Shown here: positions 22,177-31,444 of the stretch, piece by piece
Numbering within the stretch: the first letter of the stretch is position 1
How the letters are laid out: each line of letters starts with the position of its first letter
NCBI GenBank assembly: GCA_009912575.1
Contig: WNDP01000027.1
Span: forward strand, 1 to 37,139
Reading direction: 5' to 3'
Source: Acinetobacter bereziniae
GTDB lineage: Bacteria > Pseudomonadota > Gammaproteobacteria > Pseudomonadales > Moraxellaceae
DNA length: 37,139 nucleotides
The notes under the pieces: model-generated
Told to the model about the DNA's origin: nothing
Databases searched by the model: none
The model's input: the letters and a program-made list of their open reading frames with translations, nothing else
Translations under genes and position numbers: made by a program

Positions 22177-23526
22177 ATGGCTTTAAATCCTGTAAATTAT
22201 TTAACTGATGTTGCCAATCCGTATACTGCTTCTATGCAAGGATATACGCAAGGCACTAATCTTGTTGCTGACATTCAAAAAAATGAGCTTGATCAGCAAT
22301 TAGCGAAACAAAAGAGACTAATTGAGCAACAAAAACGCGATGACATGAAAGCATTTGTTTCTTTGCAAAACCCAACTGCAAAAGATTACACAGCTATCAT
22401 GAATAAATATCCTGAACTTTCTGAGAACTATAAGCGCTCTTGGGATATTCTTGACAAAGATCAAAAACAAAAGACGTTAAGTTCATCATCTCAGGTTTAT
22501 GCTGCTTTATCTGCCAATCAACCTTTAGTTGCTCAACAGTTATTAGAACAGCAAGCAGCAGCATTTTTAAATTCTGGTGATGTTGAAACATCCAAACATT
22601 TAGATGCATTAGCTCAGATTGTGCAACAAGATCCTAGTTTAGCTCAAAAGCAAATTGGCATGTTTATGTCAGCAACTTCACCTGATCAGTTTGCAACAAT
22701 AACAAAAACATTAGGTGAAGAACAGCGTTCTAATCAATTACAGCCTTATGAGTTAGCACAAAAGCAAGCTCAAAATGAGAAATTGAGAATTGAGAATCAG
22801 TATTTACCTCAAGAAAAAGAGGCAAGCTTATCTAACATTGAATCTCAGATCGAAGATAGAACAGTTAATCAATATTTTGAAAAAGAAAAAATGAGATTGC
22901 AGAATGATCAGTTCTATAAAAAACTAGATCAAGATCAAGCGCAATTTTATGAAAACTTGAATCAAGAGGAACGAAACAAGGCTCGTGCAATGGCAAGTGC
23001 TGGTGTTGAGAATGATGAAAAAAAGCTTGCTAGACTTGAAAAGGCTCAAAACTTCGCAACAACAACAGTAAACGCTTCAGAAACTGCAAAGCTTGCTGCT
23101 GAGTTGATTAACGATTACAAGAGATTGTCTGATGCTAGTGGTGCTGGTGTTTGGAATGCCGCAATGCGTAATGTTCCTGGAACAGCAGAATATGATTTTG
23201 CTCGTAGAGTTGAAACATTAAAGAGTCAAGCATTTTTGATTGGTTCGCAAAACTTAAAAGGTTTGGGCGCCATGACAGAGATGGAGGGGAAAAAGGTAAC
23301 TGATGCTCTCGGAAATCTCGATTTAAGTCAAGAGACTTCACAAGTAGCTAAACAACTTGCAAATATCGCCAAGTCTGCAAATGTTGTTGCTCAATCGGCA
23401 AATAAAAACGCCCAATTGTATGCAACAAGAGGTAAGGGGTATTCTGCTGAGGTTATTGAGGCTGCCAAGCGTAGAGGTGTATCTCCAGCAGAGATGCAAA
23501 AAATAGCAAACCAAATGGGGCTTTGA
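22177..23526 (+). CDS. P22 gp20-like injection protein
   Basis: 449 residues (P22 gp20 is 471). Mostly helical, Gln/Lys/Glu/Ala-rich with coiled-coil stretches (ADIQKNELDQQLAKQKRL, EKEKMRLQNDQFYKKLDQDQ) and the C-terminal GKGYSAEVIEAAKRRGVSP motif seen in phage DNA-transfer proteins. Second injection gene by order. Confidence 0.82.
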   Translation: MALNPVNYLTDVANPYTASMQGYTQGTNLVADIQKNELDQQLAKQKRLIEQQKRDDMKAFVSLQNPTAKDYTAIMNKYPELSENYKRSWDILDKDQKQKTLSSSSQVYAALSANQPLVAQQLLEQQAAAFLNSGDVETSKHLDALAQIVQQDPSLAQKQIGMFMSATSPDQFATITKTLGEEQRSNQLQPYELAQKQAQNEKLRIENQYLPQEKEASLSNIESQIEDRTVNQYFEKEKMRLQNDQFYKKLDQDQAQFYENLNQEERNKARAMASAGVENDEKKLARLEKAQNFATTTVNASETAKLAAELINDYKRLSDASGAGVWNAAMRNVPGTAEYDFARRVETLKSQAFLIGSQNLKGLGAMTEMEGKKVTDALGNLDLSQETSQVAKQLANIAKSANVVAQSANKNAQLYATRGKGYSAEVIEAAKRRGVSPAEMQKIANQMGL

Positions 23527-23527
23527 T

Positions 23528-26074
23528 ATGGCTACAAAAAGTGAATTAATTGATGCCCTTGACAACAATCCTAATGTTAAAAAGATGTTGGATATTATTG
23601 CCGCATCTGAGGGTGTTAAACTTGGTTATAATACTGGCTTTGGTAATGAAAATATTGCTGATTTGAGTAAACATCCAAATCAGAAAAAATCATTTACTGA
23701 GATTACAGGAAATAAAAACAAAACGACTGCTGCTGGTCGTTATCAATTTTTAAACCCGACTTGGAATGGTGTTGCCAATAGATTTGATCTGAAAGACTTC
23801 TCACCACGAAACCAAGACATTGGGGCAGTAGCATTGCTCGCTGAAAATGGTGCATTGCCTTATGTTTTAAAAGGTGACTTTAAAACTGCTGTTGCTAAAT
23901 CAGGTGGAACTTGGGCATCATTCCCAACATCAAAAGCCCCACAGAACAAAAGATCATGGGCGGAGATTGAGAAAATGATTGGTGGCTCTATCAAGAACCC
24001 AGATAGAGGAAGTGACTTATCTAAAATTGATAGACTTGTTGCTGAACATAAAAAACTTGTTGAAGGAACAAAACCAAAACAGGTTAGCCAAGAGCAAAGA
24101 AATGCAAGAATTAATAGCCTTGTTAATGCTTTTGATACTGCTAATCCAGATCGTACTGCACCGAGTGAGGGTTTACCTGATTTTGATGCTCAAGGTAATT
24201 TTGTTCCTCAATCAAAAATGCCAATTGAGCTACCAAAACCAACACAAGACAGAACACTAGCGCAACGAGCTATTGGCGCATTGGAAACAGGAGCAACATT
24301 AGCAAGCGGAACTATTGGAGCGCCAATTGGTCAAGCTATTGGTACGTTTAAAGGTGCTGCGCAAGCATTAATTAATGGTGAGTTTGGAACACAGCAAGGC
24401 GCTCAGAATATTCTTAACAATGCCAATCAAACTGCTGAAGCACTAACATATCAGCCACAAACGGCAGCAGGGCAAGAATATGTGCAAAATATTGGTGAGG
24501 CAATTCAAGATACTGGACTTGATACCTTGCCTGCTGTAATGGGTGGGTTGGGTGTTGCAACTGGAACACTCGGAAAGGCTTCAATTCCAATAGTTACAAA
24601 CACAGCAAGAGATTTAACTCAAGCGGCAAAGCCAGCAGTGGCGCAAGCTGTTGAAGCAATTCAAGCTCCAATACAAGCCACAACAGATGCTATTAGCAGT
24701 GGTGCTAATCGTGTTGCTGAAGCTGTTGGTTTGAGGGAGCCGCAAGCAACTCCTGATCTTGGTGCGAGTGTTGGCGCTTCTCAAGTTACACAGCCGCAAT
24801 TAAGACAAGCATTGGCACAAGACTTACCCGTTCCAGTTGGAGATTTACTCACTGAAGGGCAATTATCACGAGATCCAATGCAATTAAAGTTTGAGGTTGA
24901 AACAGCAAAGCAAGAAATCGGAACACCAATAAGGCAGCGTTATGAACAACAACATGCAGCCGTTGGAGCTAATCTTGATAAATTCTTTGAATCAACTGGA
25001 GCGGAGAGAGTAACACCACGTGAGATTGGGTTAGCTGTTGATGATGCTATGCAAAAAGAGTTAGCAAAAGATAAGGCTAGAACTCGTGCTGCTTATAAAA
25101 AAGCCGAAAAATCTGATGAGGCCAAAACTATTGTTGATTTAACTCGTCCTGTTTCTGGTGTTCTTGAAGATGGCGACACAACATTAATCAATTACCTTAA
25201 TGATCAAGTTTCTGGTGTAACAGAGCCAATTCTTGATAGTGCTAAAAAATTAGCTGTTAAGCGTGGTTTAGCTGTCGAAGAAGATGGTGTTTTAGTTCCA
25301 GTTTCAGCAACGATTAAACAGATGGAAGATTTCCGAAAAGATATTGTTGCAAAAACTGATTCAAAAAGTGCGCCCGATATTCGCCAATCAACCATTATCA
25401 AAAATCTTGTTGATGGTCAAACAGAGCCTTATGAGGGAAATCTTTATAAAAATGCTAGACAGTTACGGAGAGAGCAAGCGCAAAAATGGGAAAGCAACAC
25501 AATCATTAAGAATCTTACCAATATGAAACGTGGTACAGAAGATCGAATTATTGCTTTGGAGGATGTTGCGGACAAGGTAATTAACAAAGGATCTTATGAC
25601 GACTTAAACCAAGTTAGAAAAACATTACTTTCTAGCGGTGACGAAGGCAAACAAGCATGGAAAGATTTGCAAGGTGCTACTATTCGCCAAATTCATGACG
25701 CTGCAACTGCTGGTGTTGCTCCTGATGCAAATGGTAATCAAATGATTAGCCCTGCTGCATTAAATAAGCAAATACGAAACCTTGAGGCTGATAATAAGCT
25801 TGATTTAATATTTGATCGCGAGACTGCTGATAAATTAAGGGCATTAAATGAAATATCTAAAACTTTGTTTACTGTTCCAGCTAGTGCAGCAATCAATCAC
25901 TCAAATACAGCAAGCGCAATTCAAGTTGCAATTGATCTGGCAGCATCAGCAGCAACAGGATTGCCAGCTCCAGTGGCCACAGCATTAAAGTTAGCCACAA
26001 ACCACATTAAAGACCGTAAAATAAAAGCAAGGGTAAATAAAGCACTTCGCTTAAATGAAAGAGGAGATTTTTAA
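23528..26074 (+). CDS. gp16-position injection protein fused to lambda R-type transglycosylase
   Basis: 848 residues (P22 gp16 is 609). Residues about 14-150 match the lambda R/GH104 lytic transglycosylase: IIAASEGVKLGY with Glu28 at the catalytic place, TAAGRYQFLNPTWNGVA, LKDFSPRNQDIGAVALL and GGTWASFPTS. Then comes a disordered linker, an Ala/Gly hydrophobic region (about 250-350) and a helical body (LPVPVGDLLTEGQLSRDPMQ, then long charged helices). It is the third injection protein, ejected with DNA. The enzyme domain should locally open peptidoglycan so the inner channel can form. Stop overlaps the tailspike ATG region. Confidence 0.85.
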   Translation: MATKSELIDALDNNPNVKKMLDIIAASEGVKLGYNTGFGNENIADLSKHPNQKKSFTEITGNKNKTTAAGRYQFLNPTWNGVANRFDLKDFSPRNQDIGAVALLAENGALPYVLKGDFKTAVAKSGGTWASFPTSKAPQNKRSWAEIEKMIGGSIKNPDRGSDLSKIDRLVAEHKKLVEGTKPKQVSQEQRNARINSLVNAFDTANPDRTAPSEGLPDFDAQGNFVPQSKMPIELPKPTQDRTLAQRAIGALETGATLASGTIGAPIGQAIGTFKGAAQALINGEFGTQQGAQNILNNANQTAEALTYQPQTAAGQEYVQNIGEAIQDTGLDTLPAVMGGLGVATGTLGKASIPIVTNTARDLTQAAKPAVAQAVEAIQAPIQATTDAISSGANRVAEAVGLREPQATPDLGASVGASQVTQPQLRQALAQDLPVPVGDLLTEGQLSRDPMQLKFEVETAKQEIGTPIRQRYEQQHAAVGANLDKFFESTGAERVTPREIGLAVDDAMQKELAKDKARTRAAYKKAEKSDEAKTIVDLTRPVSGVLEDGDTTLINYLNDQVSGVTEPILDSAKKLAVKRGLAVEEDGVLVPVSATIKQMEDFRKDIVAKTDSKSAPDIRQSTIIKNLVDGQTEPYEGNLYKNARQLRREQAQKWESNTIIKNLTNMKRGTEDRIIALEDVADKVINKGSYDDLNQVRKTLLSSGDEGKQAWKDLQGATIRQIHDAATAGVAPDANGNQMISPAALNKQIRNLEADNKLDLIFDRETADKLRALNEISKTLFTVPASAAINHSNTASAIQVAIDLAASAATGLPAPVATALKLATNHIKDRKIKARVNKALRLNERGDF

Positions 26075-28344
26075 TGTCAGTTAAGATCGAACAACCATAT
26101 CCAGTATTTAGAGATAAAATCGGACTTCCTCTTGATGGCGGTTTGATTTATATCGGAGTATCTGGACTTAATCCAGAAACCAATCCAATTCAATGCTATT
26201 TTGATGAGGATTTTACATTGCTCGCACCACAGCCATTAAGAACAATTAATAGTTATATTTCTAGAAATGGTAGCCCTGCAAATATTTTTTTAAAAGTATC
26301 TGAGTGTTCGATCACAATCAAGGATAGATTTCGTATAACTCAATACACTGATCTACACCTTCAGCTGTCGAACTTTGGATCATTAAGTGCATCTCAAATT
26401 TTTGATGAGGTTGGAATTAGTCAGCAACAAGTAAACAATGGATTAAATAGTGTTAATGAGTTGTTAGATGTACCATCCCCAAAACACGGAAATAGACAGT
26501 ATGTTAAATCATACAATCTAGGTCAAGGTGAGGGGGGTGGGTATTTTGTTTTTGATGAAAGTAGGCAATCTGAAAATGATGGCGGTAATGTTATCAACGG
26601 ATGGGTTAGAAAGGTGGTTGATGGTTATTTGAATATATATAATTTTGGAGCAACAGGCGTTGGATCACAAGACTACACCGATCATGATGCTTTAGTTAGA
26701 ATCAGTAATGTTGTTAAAAATGGGAATCTAACTAGTTATGTTATTGACCTAGATGAAGGTGACTTCACGGTAGGCCGTCAAGTTTTTAGTAATGGTAGCT
26801 TAACACATGAAAATGGGATTGATATTTCATTTAATAGTATGACCGATAAGCATATTATTGTTAACAGCAAAAGTGCTAATTTTAAAGTTCGAAATAATCT
26901 TCAATTTGGGGTTTTTAACAAAACAACAAGAGAGCCATTTCAAACAACAATGCCATTTTATCCTGGCACTCCATCATATGCTCAGGATGGAGATAAGGTC
27001 TATCGAGCTGATATTGGTTATATGTTTAACTTCTCAAACTTCAAAAGCCTCTTAATTACAGGTATTCTTGATATTAGTGGTAATAGAAATGCCCAGCAGA
27101 TCGGAGGAAAATATGGTGATATCGATTGGCAGTTGTTAGCTTACGGACTTCGCATTGCTCTTATTGAAAACTTTAAAATCGAAGGGGTAACAACTCACAA
27201 CCACCTTCTTGATGGATTATATGTTGCTGGATGCTCAGATAGCAGTAATCCAAATGAGTTAAATCCAAACTATAGGGGTGTTGTCCAGAATGTCACCTCT
27301 ATAAACAACTCAAGACAAGGATGCTCTTTTACTGGTGGTCAAAATATATCTTGGTATGATTGTAATTTCGCTAATTCTGGTATGCCAAGTTTTACTGTTG
27401 CATCTGCACCAAAATCCAATTTTGATATTGAGGCTGAAGTATCACCTATTCGAAATTCTGCATTCTATAATTGTTTTTTTGGCGACTCTGGAAATACAAG
27501 CTTAGTCGCAGATAGCGGAGACACAAAAGATATTAAATTCTTTAATTGTAAGTTTATAAATAGCACAAGCACATCAATCTGGTCAAGAAAACCAATGATG
27601 CGTTTTTATGAGTGCTATATAAATGGATACATGGAGGGCTTCTATTCCACAGACAAGCATATTGATAGAACTTTGTTTGAGAGATGTGTTATAACCGACA
27701 ATCCGCAAGTGAATCCCGAAATGTTATCTAGGGAGTATCTAATAAATGCAAGCGGATCAAACCCATTGTTTAATAATTGCACTTTTGACTTTTATCTTTC
27801 TGGCTGGGTATACGATTACGGCTACATGGGAAGCATTGATCCATTCACTATCAAGAATAGTGAGTTTAATGTTTACTCAACAAGAATTACTGGTGCTATG
27901 CAAGGTTTATACGAAAACCTAACCATCAATGATTTGAGAGCTGACCCTTCGGTGGTGGCACTACCCACGCTTGATGGTGGTAGATATATAGATATTTTAG
28001 TTCAATCACCAACTGGAATTAGTGGAATTAATATATCTGGGTACACTATACCCAACAATAAGAGGAAAATCATCCAAGGCAGGTCAGGAAATCCTTATGA
28101 CTCTTTGAATATATTGCCTTTTGAGTTTAAGGGGAGGTTTAACTATGGAAATCAAAACATATCAGATTTAGTTAAGGTTATTTATTCTGACAATTTTTCA
28201 ATTGATAACATAACTTACAACGTGGGTGATACAATTTTCTGTACAAATCCAGCGCTTCTTATTGACAGATGGATATGCACAACATCTGGAACTGGGAACG
28301 GATCGGTTTGGAAAAAAATCCCTCTAGTTTTACAGAATATTTAA
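26074..28344 (+). CDS. Tailspike (P22-type head-binding domain, beta-helix receptor-binding body)
   Basis: 756 residues. Residues 1-100 are a P22 tailspike head-binding domain: PYPVFRDKIGLPLDGGLIYIG, QCYFDEDFTLLAPQPLRTIN, and SRNGSPANIFL. After a linker, YNLGQGEGGGYFVFDESRQ and NDGGNVINGWVRK, then YLNIYNFGATGVG start the right-handed beta-helix of the pectate-lyase type (repeated NCxFxNS-like rungs from about 330 to 600). The tail end is a smaller beta domain. It should bind and probably cut a surface polysaccharide. GAGG precedes the ATG and a terminator follows. Confidence 0.92.
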   Translation: MSVKIEQPYPVFRDKIGLPLDGGLIYIGVSGLNPETNPIQCYFDEDFTLLAPQPLRTINSYISRNGSPANIFLKVSECSITIKDRFRITQYTDLHLQLSNFGSLSASQIFDEVGISQQQVNNGLNSVNELLDVPSPKHGNRQYVKSYNLGQGEGGGYFVFDESRQSENDGGNVINGWVRKVVDGYLNIYNFGATGVGSQDYTDHDALVRISNVVKNGNLTSYVIDLDEGDFTVGRQVFSNGSLTHENGIDISFNSMTDKHIIVNSKSANFKVRNNLQFGVFNKTTREPFQTTMPFYPGTPSYAQDGDKVYRADIGYMFNFSNFKSLLITGILDISGNRNAQQIGGKYGDIDWQLLAYGLRIALIENFKIEGVTTHNHLLDGLYVAGCSDSSNPNELNPNYRGVVQNVTSINNSRQGCSFTGGQNISWYDCNFANSGMPSFTVASAPKSNFDIEAEVSPIRNSAFYNCFFGDSGNTSLVADSGDTKDIKFFNCKFINSTSTSIWSRKPMMRFYECYINGYMEGFYSTDKHIDRTLFERCVITDNPQVNPEMLSREYLINASGSNPLFNNCTFDFYLSGWVYDYGYMGSIDPFTIKNSEFNVYSTRITGAMQGLYENLTINDLRADPSVVALPTLDGGRYIDILVQSPTGISGINISGYTIPNNKRKIIQGRSGNPYDSLNILPFEFKGRFNYGNQNISDLVKVIYSDNFSIDNITYNVGDTIFCTNPALLIDRWICTTSGTGNGSVWKKIPLVLQNI

Positions 28345-28348
28345 AGCT

Positions 28349-28369
28349 AAAGCCCTTCGGGGCTTTTTG
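28349..28369 (+). terminator. Rho-independent terminator after tailspike
   Basis: Stem AAGCCC (28350-28355), TTCG loop, GGGCTT (28360-28365), T run. Confidence 0.85.
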
Positions 28370-28418
28370 TTTATATCGTTAAATTTTGTTATTATTTACC
28401 ACATTAAAGTAATGGCGT

Positions 28419-28742
28419 GTGAAAATGGATAATTTAGATGAATATGCGATTAAACTGTTTAAAGCAGTTAATTTCGGCATTGAACACGGATATACAGTTA
28501 TGGGAATTATAGCAGCTTTCTTAGTAGCATTTTGGCGAACCTCTCAACAGAAAGGGAAGGGAGATTGGTTGGAAGCTGGTATATGTTCTACATTCACACT
28601 TAGTTTATCTGTATTGCTTGAGTGGATGAAATTGCCTATTCAGTTGTCCATTCTCATTGGTTCTTTTGTTGGTTATATTGGTGCAGCCAAGATCAGCAAA
28701 ATTATTTCAAAAAAAGTTGGACTAGAGGATGATGAAAAATGA
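28419..28742 (+). CDS. Lambda S-family holin with dual start (107/105 residues)
   Basis: The frame opens GTG(28419)-AAA-ATG(28425), giving MKMDNLDE or MDNLDE. Lambda S has the same Met-Lys-Met arrangement and the same lengths, 107 (antiholin) and 105 (holin). Three hydrophobic segments (TVMGIIAAFLVAFW; ICSTFTLSLSVLLEW; LSILIGSFVGYIGAA) and the end SKKVGLEDDEK match the lambda holin family. It makes holes in the inner membrane at a set time to release the endolysin. Overlaps the endolysin ATG. Confidence 0.85.
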   Translation: MKMDNLDEYAIKLFKAVNFGIEHGYTVMGIIAAFLVAFWRTSQQKGKGDWLEAGICSTFTLSLSVLLEWMKLPIQLSILIGSFVGYIGAAKISKIISKKVGLEDDEK

Positions 28743-29179
28743 ATACAAGTCAAACTGGAATAAACTTAATAAAAGGTTTTGAGGGTAAGCGACTATCTGC
28801 TTACGATGATGGAGTTGGAGTTTGGACTATTGGATATGGAACAATTAAATACCCCAATGGCGTACGTGTTAAAAAAGGTGATACTTGCAATGATTCACAA
28901 GCTGAATCATACCTAAAAAACGATTTGGTTAAACTTGAAAGTGCAATTAATCGTTTGGTTAAAGTTCCATTGAATCAAAATCAATTCGATGCTCTATCAT
29001 CTTTCACTTACAATCTTGGTGAAACCAATTTATCTAAATCAACACTACTTAAGAAGCTTAACGCAAAAGATTACAAGGATGCTGCTGATCAATTCTTGGT
29101 ATGGAATAAAGCTGGCGGCAAAGTAATGAATGGCCTTGTCCGCAGACGAGAAGCAGAAAGGAGTTTATTCTTAAAATGA
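28739..29179 (+). CDS. Endolysin, T4-type lysozyme (GH24)
   Basis: 146 residues. Catalytic triad Glu15, Asp24, Thr30 in GFEGKRLSAYDDGVGVWTIG, with the same spacing as T4 lysozyme (11, 20, 26). NQFDALSSFTYNLG and GLVRRREAERSLF are further GH24 marks. No signal peptide or SAR helix, so it depends on the holin for release. ATGA overlap with the holin, and overlap with Rz downstream. Confidence 0.95.
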   Translation: MNTSQTGINLIKGFEGKRLSAYDDGVGVWTIGYGTIKYPNGVRVKKGDTCNDSQAESYLKNDLVKLESAINRLVKVPLNQNQFDALSSFTYNLGETNLSKSTLLKKLNAKDYKDAADQFLVWNKAGGKVMNGLVRRREAERSLFLK

Positions 29180-29619
29180 TATTACTTTACTGGAAAGAAT
29201 TAATAATCATTTCCTTAGTTATATTGTGTGGATCGCTTGGGTTAAAGTTGCAATCTGCACAATATAAAGCTAAAGAAGTTCAAATCCTCCATGATAAAAT
29301 GATTGCTGAAAACAATGCAAAAACAGCAAACATTGTTGCTACATATCAACAGCAGCGCCAATTAGATGCGGAGAAATACGCAAGTGAAATCAGCAACATT
29401 AATGATAAGTACGTTAATCTTGTGTCTAGTAGCAACAGGATGCAGCAAAAAGTTACAACCTATAACACCAACTTGCACACAATTGCTAGAGAAACCCTTG
29501 AGACTTACGCCAAAACAGGAACGCTTCTCTTTAACGAGTGTAGAAAAGAATATATCGACTTGGGACAATACACTTCAAAAGTCGATGCAGAATTAGATGG
29601 AGTAACGAGAACCCCTTAA
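29176..29619 (+). CDS. Rz-like inner-membrane spanin
   Basis: 147 residues: N-terminal membrane helix (LIIISLVILCGSLGLKL) then a long periplasmic coiled coil (QSAQYKAKEVQILHDKMI, ATYQQQRQLDAEKYASEI). With the nested lipoprotein it should fuse inner and outer membranes in the last step of lysis. ATGA overlap with endolysin. Confidence 0.85.
   Translation: MILLYWKELIIISLVILCGSLGLKLQSAQYKAKEVQILHDKMIAENNAKTANIVATYQQQRQLDAEKYASEISNINDKYVNLVSSSNRMQQKVTTYNTNLHTIARETLETYAKTGTLLFNECRKEYIDLGQYTSKVDAELDGVTRTP
29366..29596 (+). CDS. Rz1-like outer-membrane spanin lipoprotein, nested in Rz
   Basis: Entirely inside Rz in another frame. 76 residues from ATG 29366, or 70 from GTG 29384, which has GGAG ten bases upstream. 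Signal peptide with lipobox LVATGC (LMISTLILCLVATGC), followed by a Pro-containing short periplasmic part (QPITPTCTQLLEKPLRLTP). The nested arrangement is the lambda Rz/Rz1 one. Confidence 0.82.
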   Translation: MRRNTQVKSATLMISTLILCLVATGCSKKLQPITPTCTQLLEKPLRLTPKQERFSLTSVEKNISTWDNTLQKSMQN

Positions 29620-29796
29620 CCAAAGGGGTTTTAATTCATACATTGATAAATTATATGTAAAATCTAAAAATACAAACTTTACCTCATTCCACATTTTTAT
29701 TGATGTATCTACCTGATAGTAAAAAACATGATTCCATTGAACATCCCAATGTGTACTACCCTCGGATGCATTAGCCTTAATTTGGTCTAGGTTCAT
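29593..29796 (-). CDS. Small hypothetical protein, 'MNLDQI' family
   Basis: 67 residues on the minus strand, last of the recombination operon. Starts MNLDQIKANASEGSTHW, the same opening as the interrupted gene at 34527 (MSLDQIRKDAPSMATHY). Both continue with an aromatic strand and a '(M).EL' end. The last residues (LKPLWLRGSRYSI) come from reading through the lysis terminator and look fortuitous. Function unknown. Overlaps the gene before by four bases. Confidence 0.55.
   Translation of the reverse strand: MNLDQIKANASEGSTHWDVQWNHVFYYQVDTSIKMWNEVKFVFLDFTYNLSMYELKPLWLRGSRYSI
29610..29632 (+). terminator. Rho-independent terminator after lysis genes
   Basis: Stem AACCCCTT (29610-29617) and AAGGGGTT (29623-29630), loop of five bases, short T run. 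It lies between the converging plus and minus operons. Confidence 0.75.
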
Positions 29797-30053
29797 TTTA
29801 AATCACTCAACATTGCTTTATAAATAAACACAGGAAGATCGGCAGTAGCAAAAGCACTATCCGACTCCCAATTTACGACTTCTTCTGTCATCCATTCTGG
29901 TGGTTCACCAATAAAACGATCAAAGTATTTCTTTAATGTTTTCGGGCAATATCTATCATGCATTTGCATATATCTACCCAAATGACGAGCCAATCCATTC
30001 CATTGATGATATGTTGGTTCAAATGGTGCGAGTATCTTATCTTGTTCACTCAT
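29793..30053 (-). CDS. Hypothetical protein of the recombination operon
   Basis: 86 residues, ribosome binding site AGGAG upstream on the minus strand. Starts SEQDKILAPFEPTYHQWNG with helices rich in His and Tyr; not recognised. Lies after the exonuclease gene and is cotranscribed. Confidence 0.55.
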   Translation of the reverse strand: MSEQDKILAPFEPTYHQWNGLARHLGRYMQMHDRYCPKTLKKYFDRFIGEPPEWMTEEVVNWESDSAFATADLPVFIYKAMLSDLK

Positions 30054-30072
30054 TTATTAAACTCCTAATTGC

Positions 30073-30684
30073 TTAATACATATCTGCAATTTGGTTAACA
30101 GCCTCATCAATCATTTGATTGTATTTAACAATCAGTGATTCAATTTTTTCCATTTGATCTTTGCAGTCTTTAGCATAGATGCGCTTTATGAATAATGGTA
30201 AGCTAGGGCAATAGCTAACAAAGTCTATCCAATCTAATTCAGCGCAAGATAAACCACCATGCAATTGATCAAGATGTTTCTTAGGTATTTCACCACTTCT
30301 TAAAATATGCATTTGCTCATAAGGTTGTTTGACCTTAATTTCTATAGCGCCAATTAAATGATTGCTATTGTAAATTAAACCATCTGGAGAATATCCAAAA
30401 CCCTTGTTTTTAACAAAAGAAACCATGCTGACTTCTAAGCCAGTTTTAACCTCATACATATTTCTAGCAACTGGCTCTAATTCTTGACCTCTTTTAGTCC
30501 AATCATTGCCATCAAATACAGAAGCAGATTCACCAGTCAGTCTTTCAAAAGCCAAACCATTGATATAACTACAAGCCCCTGCTCCATCGGCTCGAATAGA
30601 TGACATTTCAGAACATGTGATAATGCCTAAACGTAAATCAATCCATTCTGGCGAACCTTGCTCAATATGATCTATAATCTCCAT
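30073..30684 (-). CDS. YqaJ-like (lambda exo-type) viral exonuclease
   Basis: 203 residues. IEQGSPEWIDLRLGIITCSE is the opening motif of the YqaJ family. TKRGQELEPVARNMYE, FGYSPDGLI (catalytic Asp) and AIEIKVKQPYEQM (catalytic Glu-x-Lys) are the nuclease core. It should chew 5' ends of double-stranded DNA to give single strands for the ERF annealing protein made from the gene directly upstream, with which it overlaps by one base. Confidence 0.9.
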   Translation of the reverse strand: MEIIDHIEQGSPEWIDLRLGIITCSEMSSIRADGAGACSYINGLAFERLTGESASVFDGNDWTKRGQELEPVARNMYEVKTGLEVSMVSFVKNKGFGYSPDGLIYNSNHLIGAIEIKVKQPYEQMHILRSGEIPKKHLDQLHGGLSCAELDWIDFVSYCPSLPLFIKRIYAKDCKDQMEKIESLIVKYNQMIDEAVNQIADMY

Positions 30685-31379
30685 TATTCAGCGTCCTTTT
30701 TAGCAACCTTGGAATCTAAAGCGTTGCACCAATAATCAAATGCGCCTTTTTCAATTTCATGCAATTCACAACCAATATGGGCAATCATTTTCTCTTTTGT
30801 ATCACCACCCAAGAAGTTCAATTTCTTCTCTAAAATCTTAACTTGAACAGGTGTAATGGTTACTTTTGTTTGACCGTCATTATCTTCAGCAATAACCAAT
30901 CCAAGCAATGAGCGCATTGTGTAGCGTTGGGCATAACTAATAGCAGAGCCGTTTGCTTGAATTGCTGACTTGCTACCTCCTGCATCTGGCAACACATCCA
31001 TTGATGATGTTTCGCTATGACCACCAATATGACTACAAATGCAAGTTACACGAGTTTTATTGTCGCTAACTGCTTCTGTTTTCCATCGAACAAATAAACC
31101 GAATTTACGCAATACCGGTTCAATCACAGATTGAATATACTCAAGCTTTGCATATTTAGAGTTATGCCCTTTTGATGCTTTCTCAAGAATTGGCTTTTCA
31201 ACCTGAAAACTAAGCATTGCACTATCAAACTGTTCTTTAGCTTGTCGATCCATAACACGCTCTTGTAGCTCAATCATTTTTTCAAGCTTTAATACATCCG
31301 CATTAGGATCTAAAGCAACACGCTCAATCATATTTAAAAATGGTGTAACATTATTATCTTGTTTAACTAATTCACTCAT
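30684..31379 (-). CDS. erf: ERF-family single-strand annealing protein
   Basis: 231 residues. HNSKYAKLEYIQSVIEPVLR, FGLFVRWKTE, TCICSHIGGHSETSSM and the signature SAISYAQRYTMRSLLGLVIA with EDNDGQ define the ERF superfamily. P22 Erf circularises incoming DNA by annealing terminal repeats, which suits a circularly permuted genome. The first gene of the minus-strand operon, with GAGGAAAA as ribosome binding site and the divergent class A promoter upstream. Confidence 0.93.
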   Translation of the reverse strand: MSELVKQDNNVTPFLNMIERVALDPNADVLKLEKMIELQERVMDRQAKEQFDSAMLSFQVEKPILEKASKGHNSKYAKLEYIQSVIEPVLRKFGLFVRWKTEAVSDNKTRVTCICSHIGGHSETSSMDVLPDAGGSKSAIQANGSAISYAQRYTMRSLLGLVIAEDNDGQTKVTITPVQVKILEKKLNFLGGDTKEKMIAHIGCELHEIEKGAFDYWCNALDSKVAKKDAE

Positions 31380-31401
31380 AACATTTTCCTCATCTGCATT
31401 G

Positions 31402-31430
31402 TTGCATTGAGATATATATTAATATATACT
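31402..31430 (+). promoter_or_regulatory. Class A promoter, plus strand (nucleotide operon)
   Basis: -35 TTGCAT (31402-31407), 17-bp spacer, -10 TATACT (31425-31430). The two divergent promoters overlap almost completely. GTTGCA at 31401 and TGCAAC at 31440 form the outer arms, and ATATATTAATATAT forms the centre. Confidence 0.65.
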
Positions 31431-31444
31431 TGGAGGTATTGCAA
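31416..31444 (-). promoter_or_regulatory. Class A promoter, minus strand (recombination operon)
   Basis: Read on the minus strand: -35 TTGCAA (31444-31439), 17-bp spacer, -10 TAATAT (31421-31416). Start would be near 31409, 30 bases before the ERF gene. It shares the AT palindrome with the plus-strand promoter. Confidence 0.6.
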
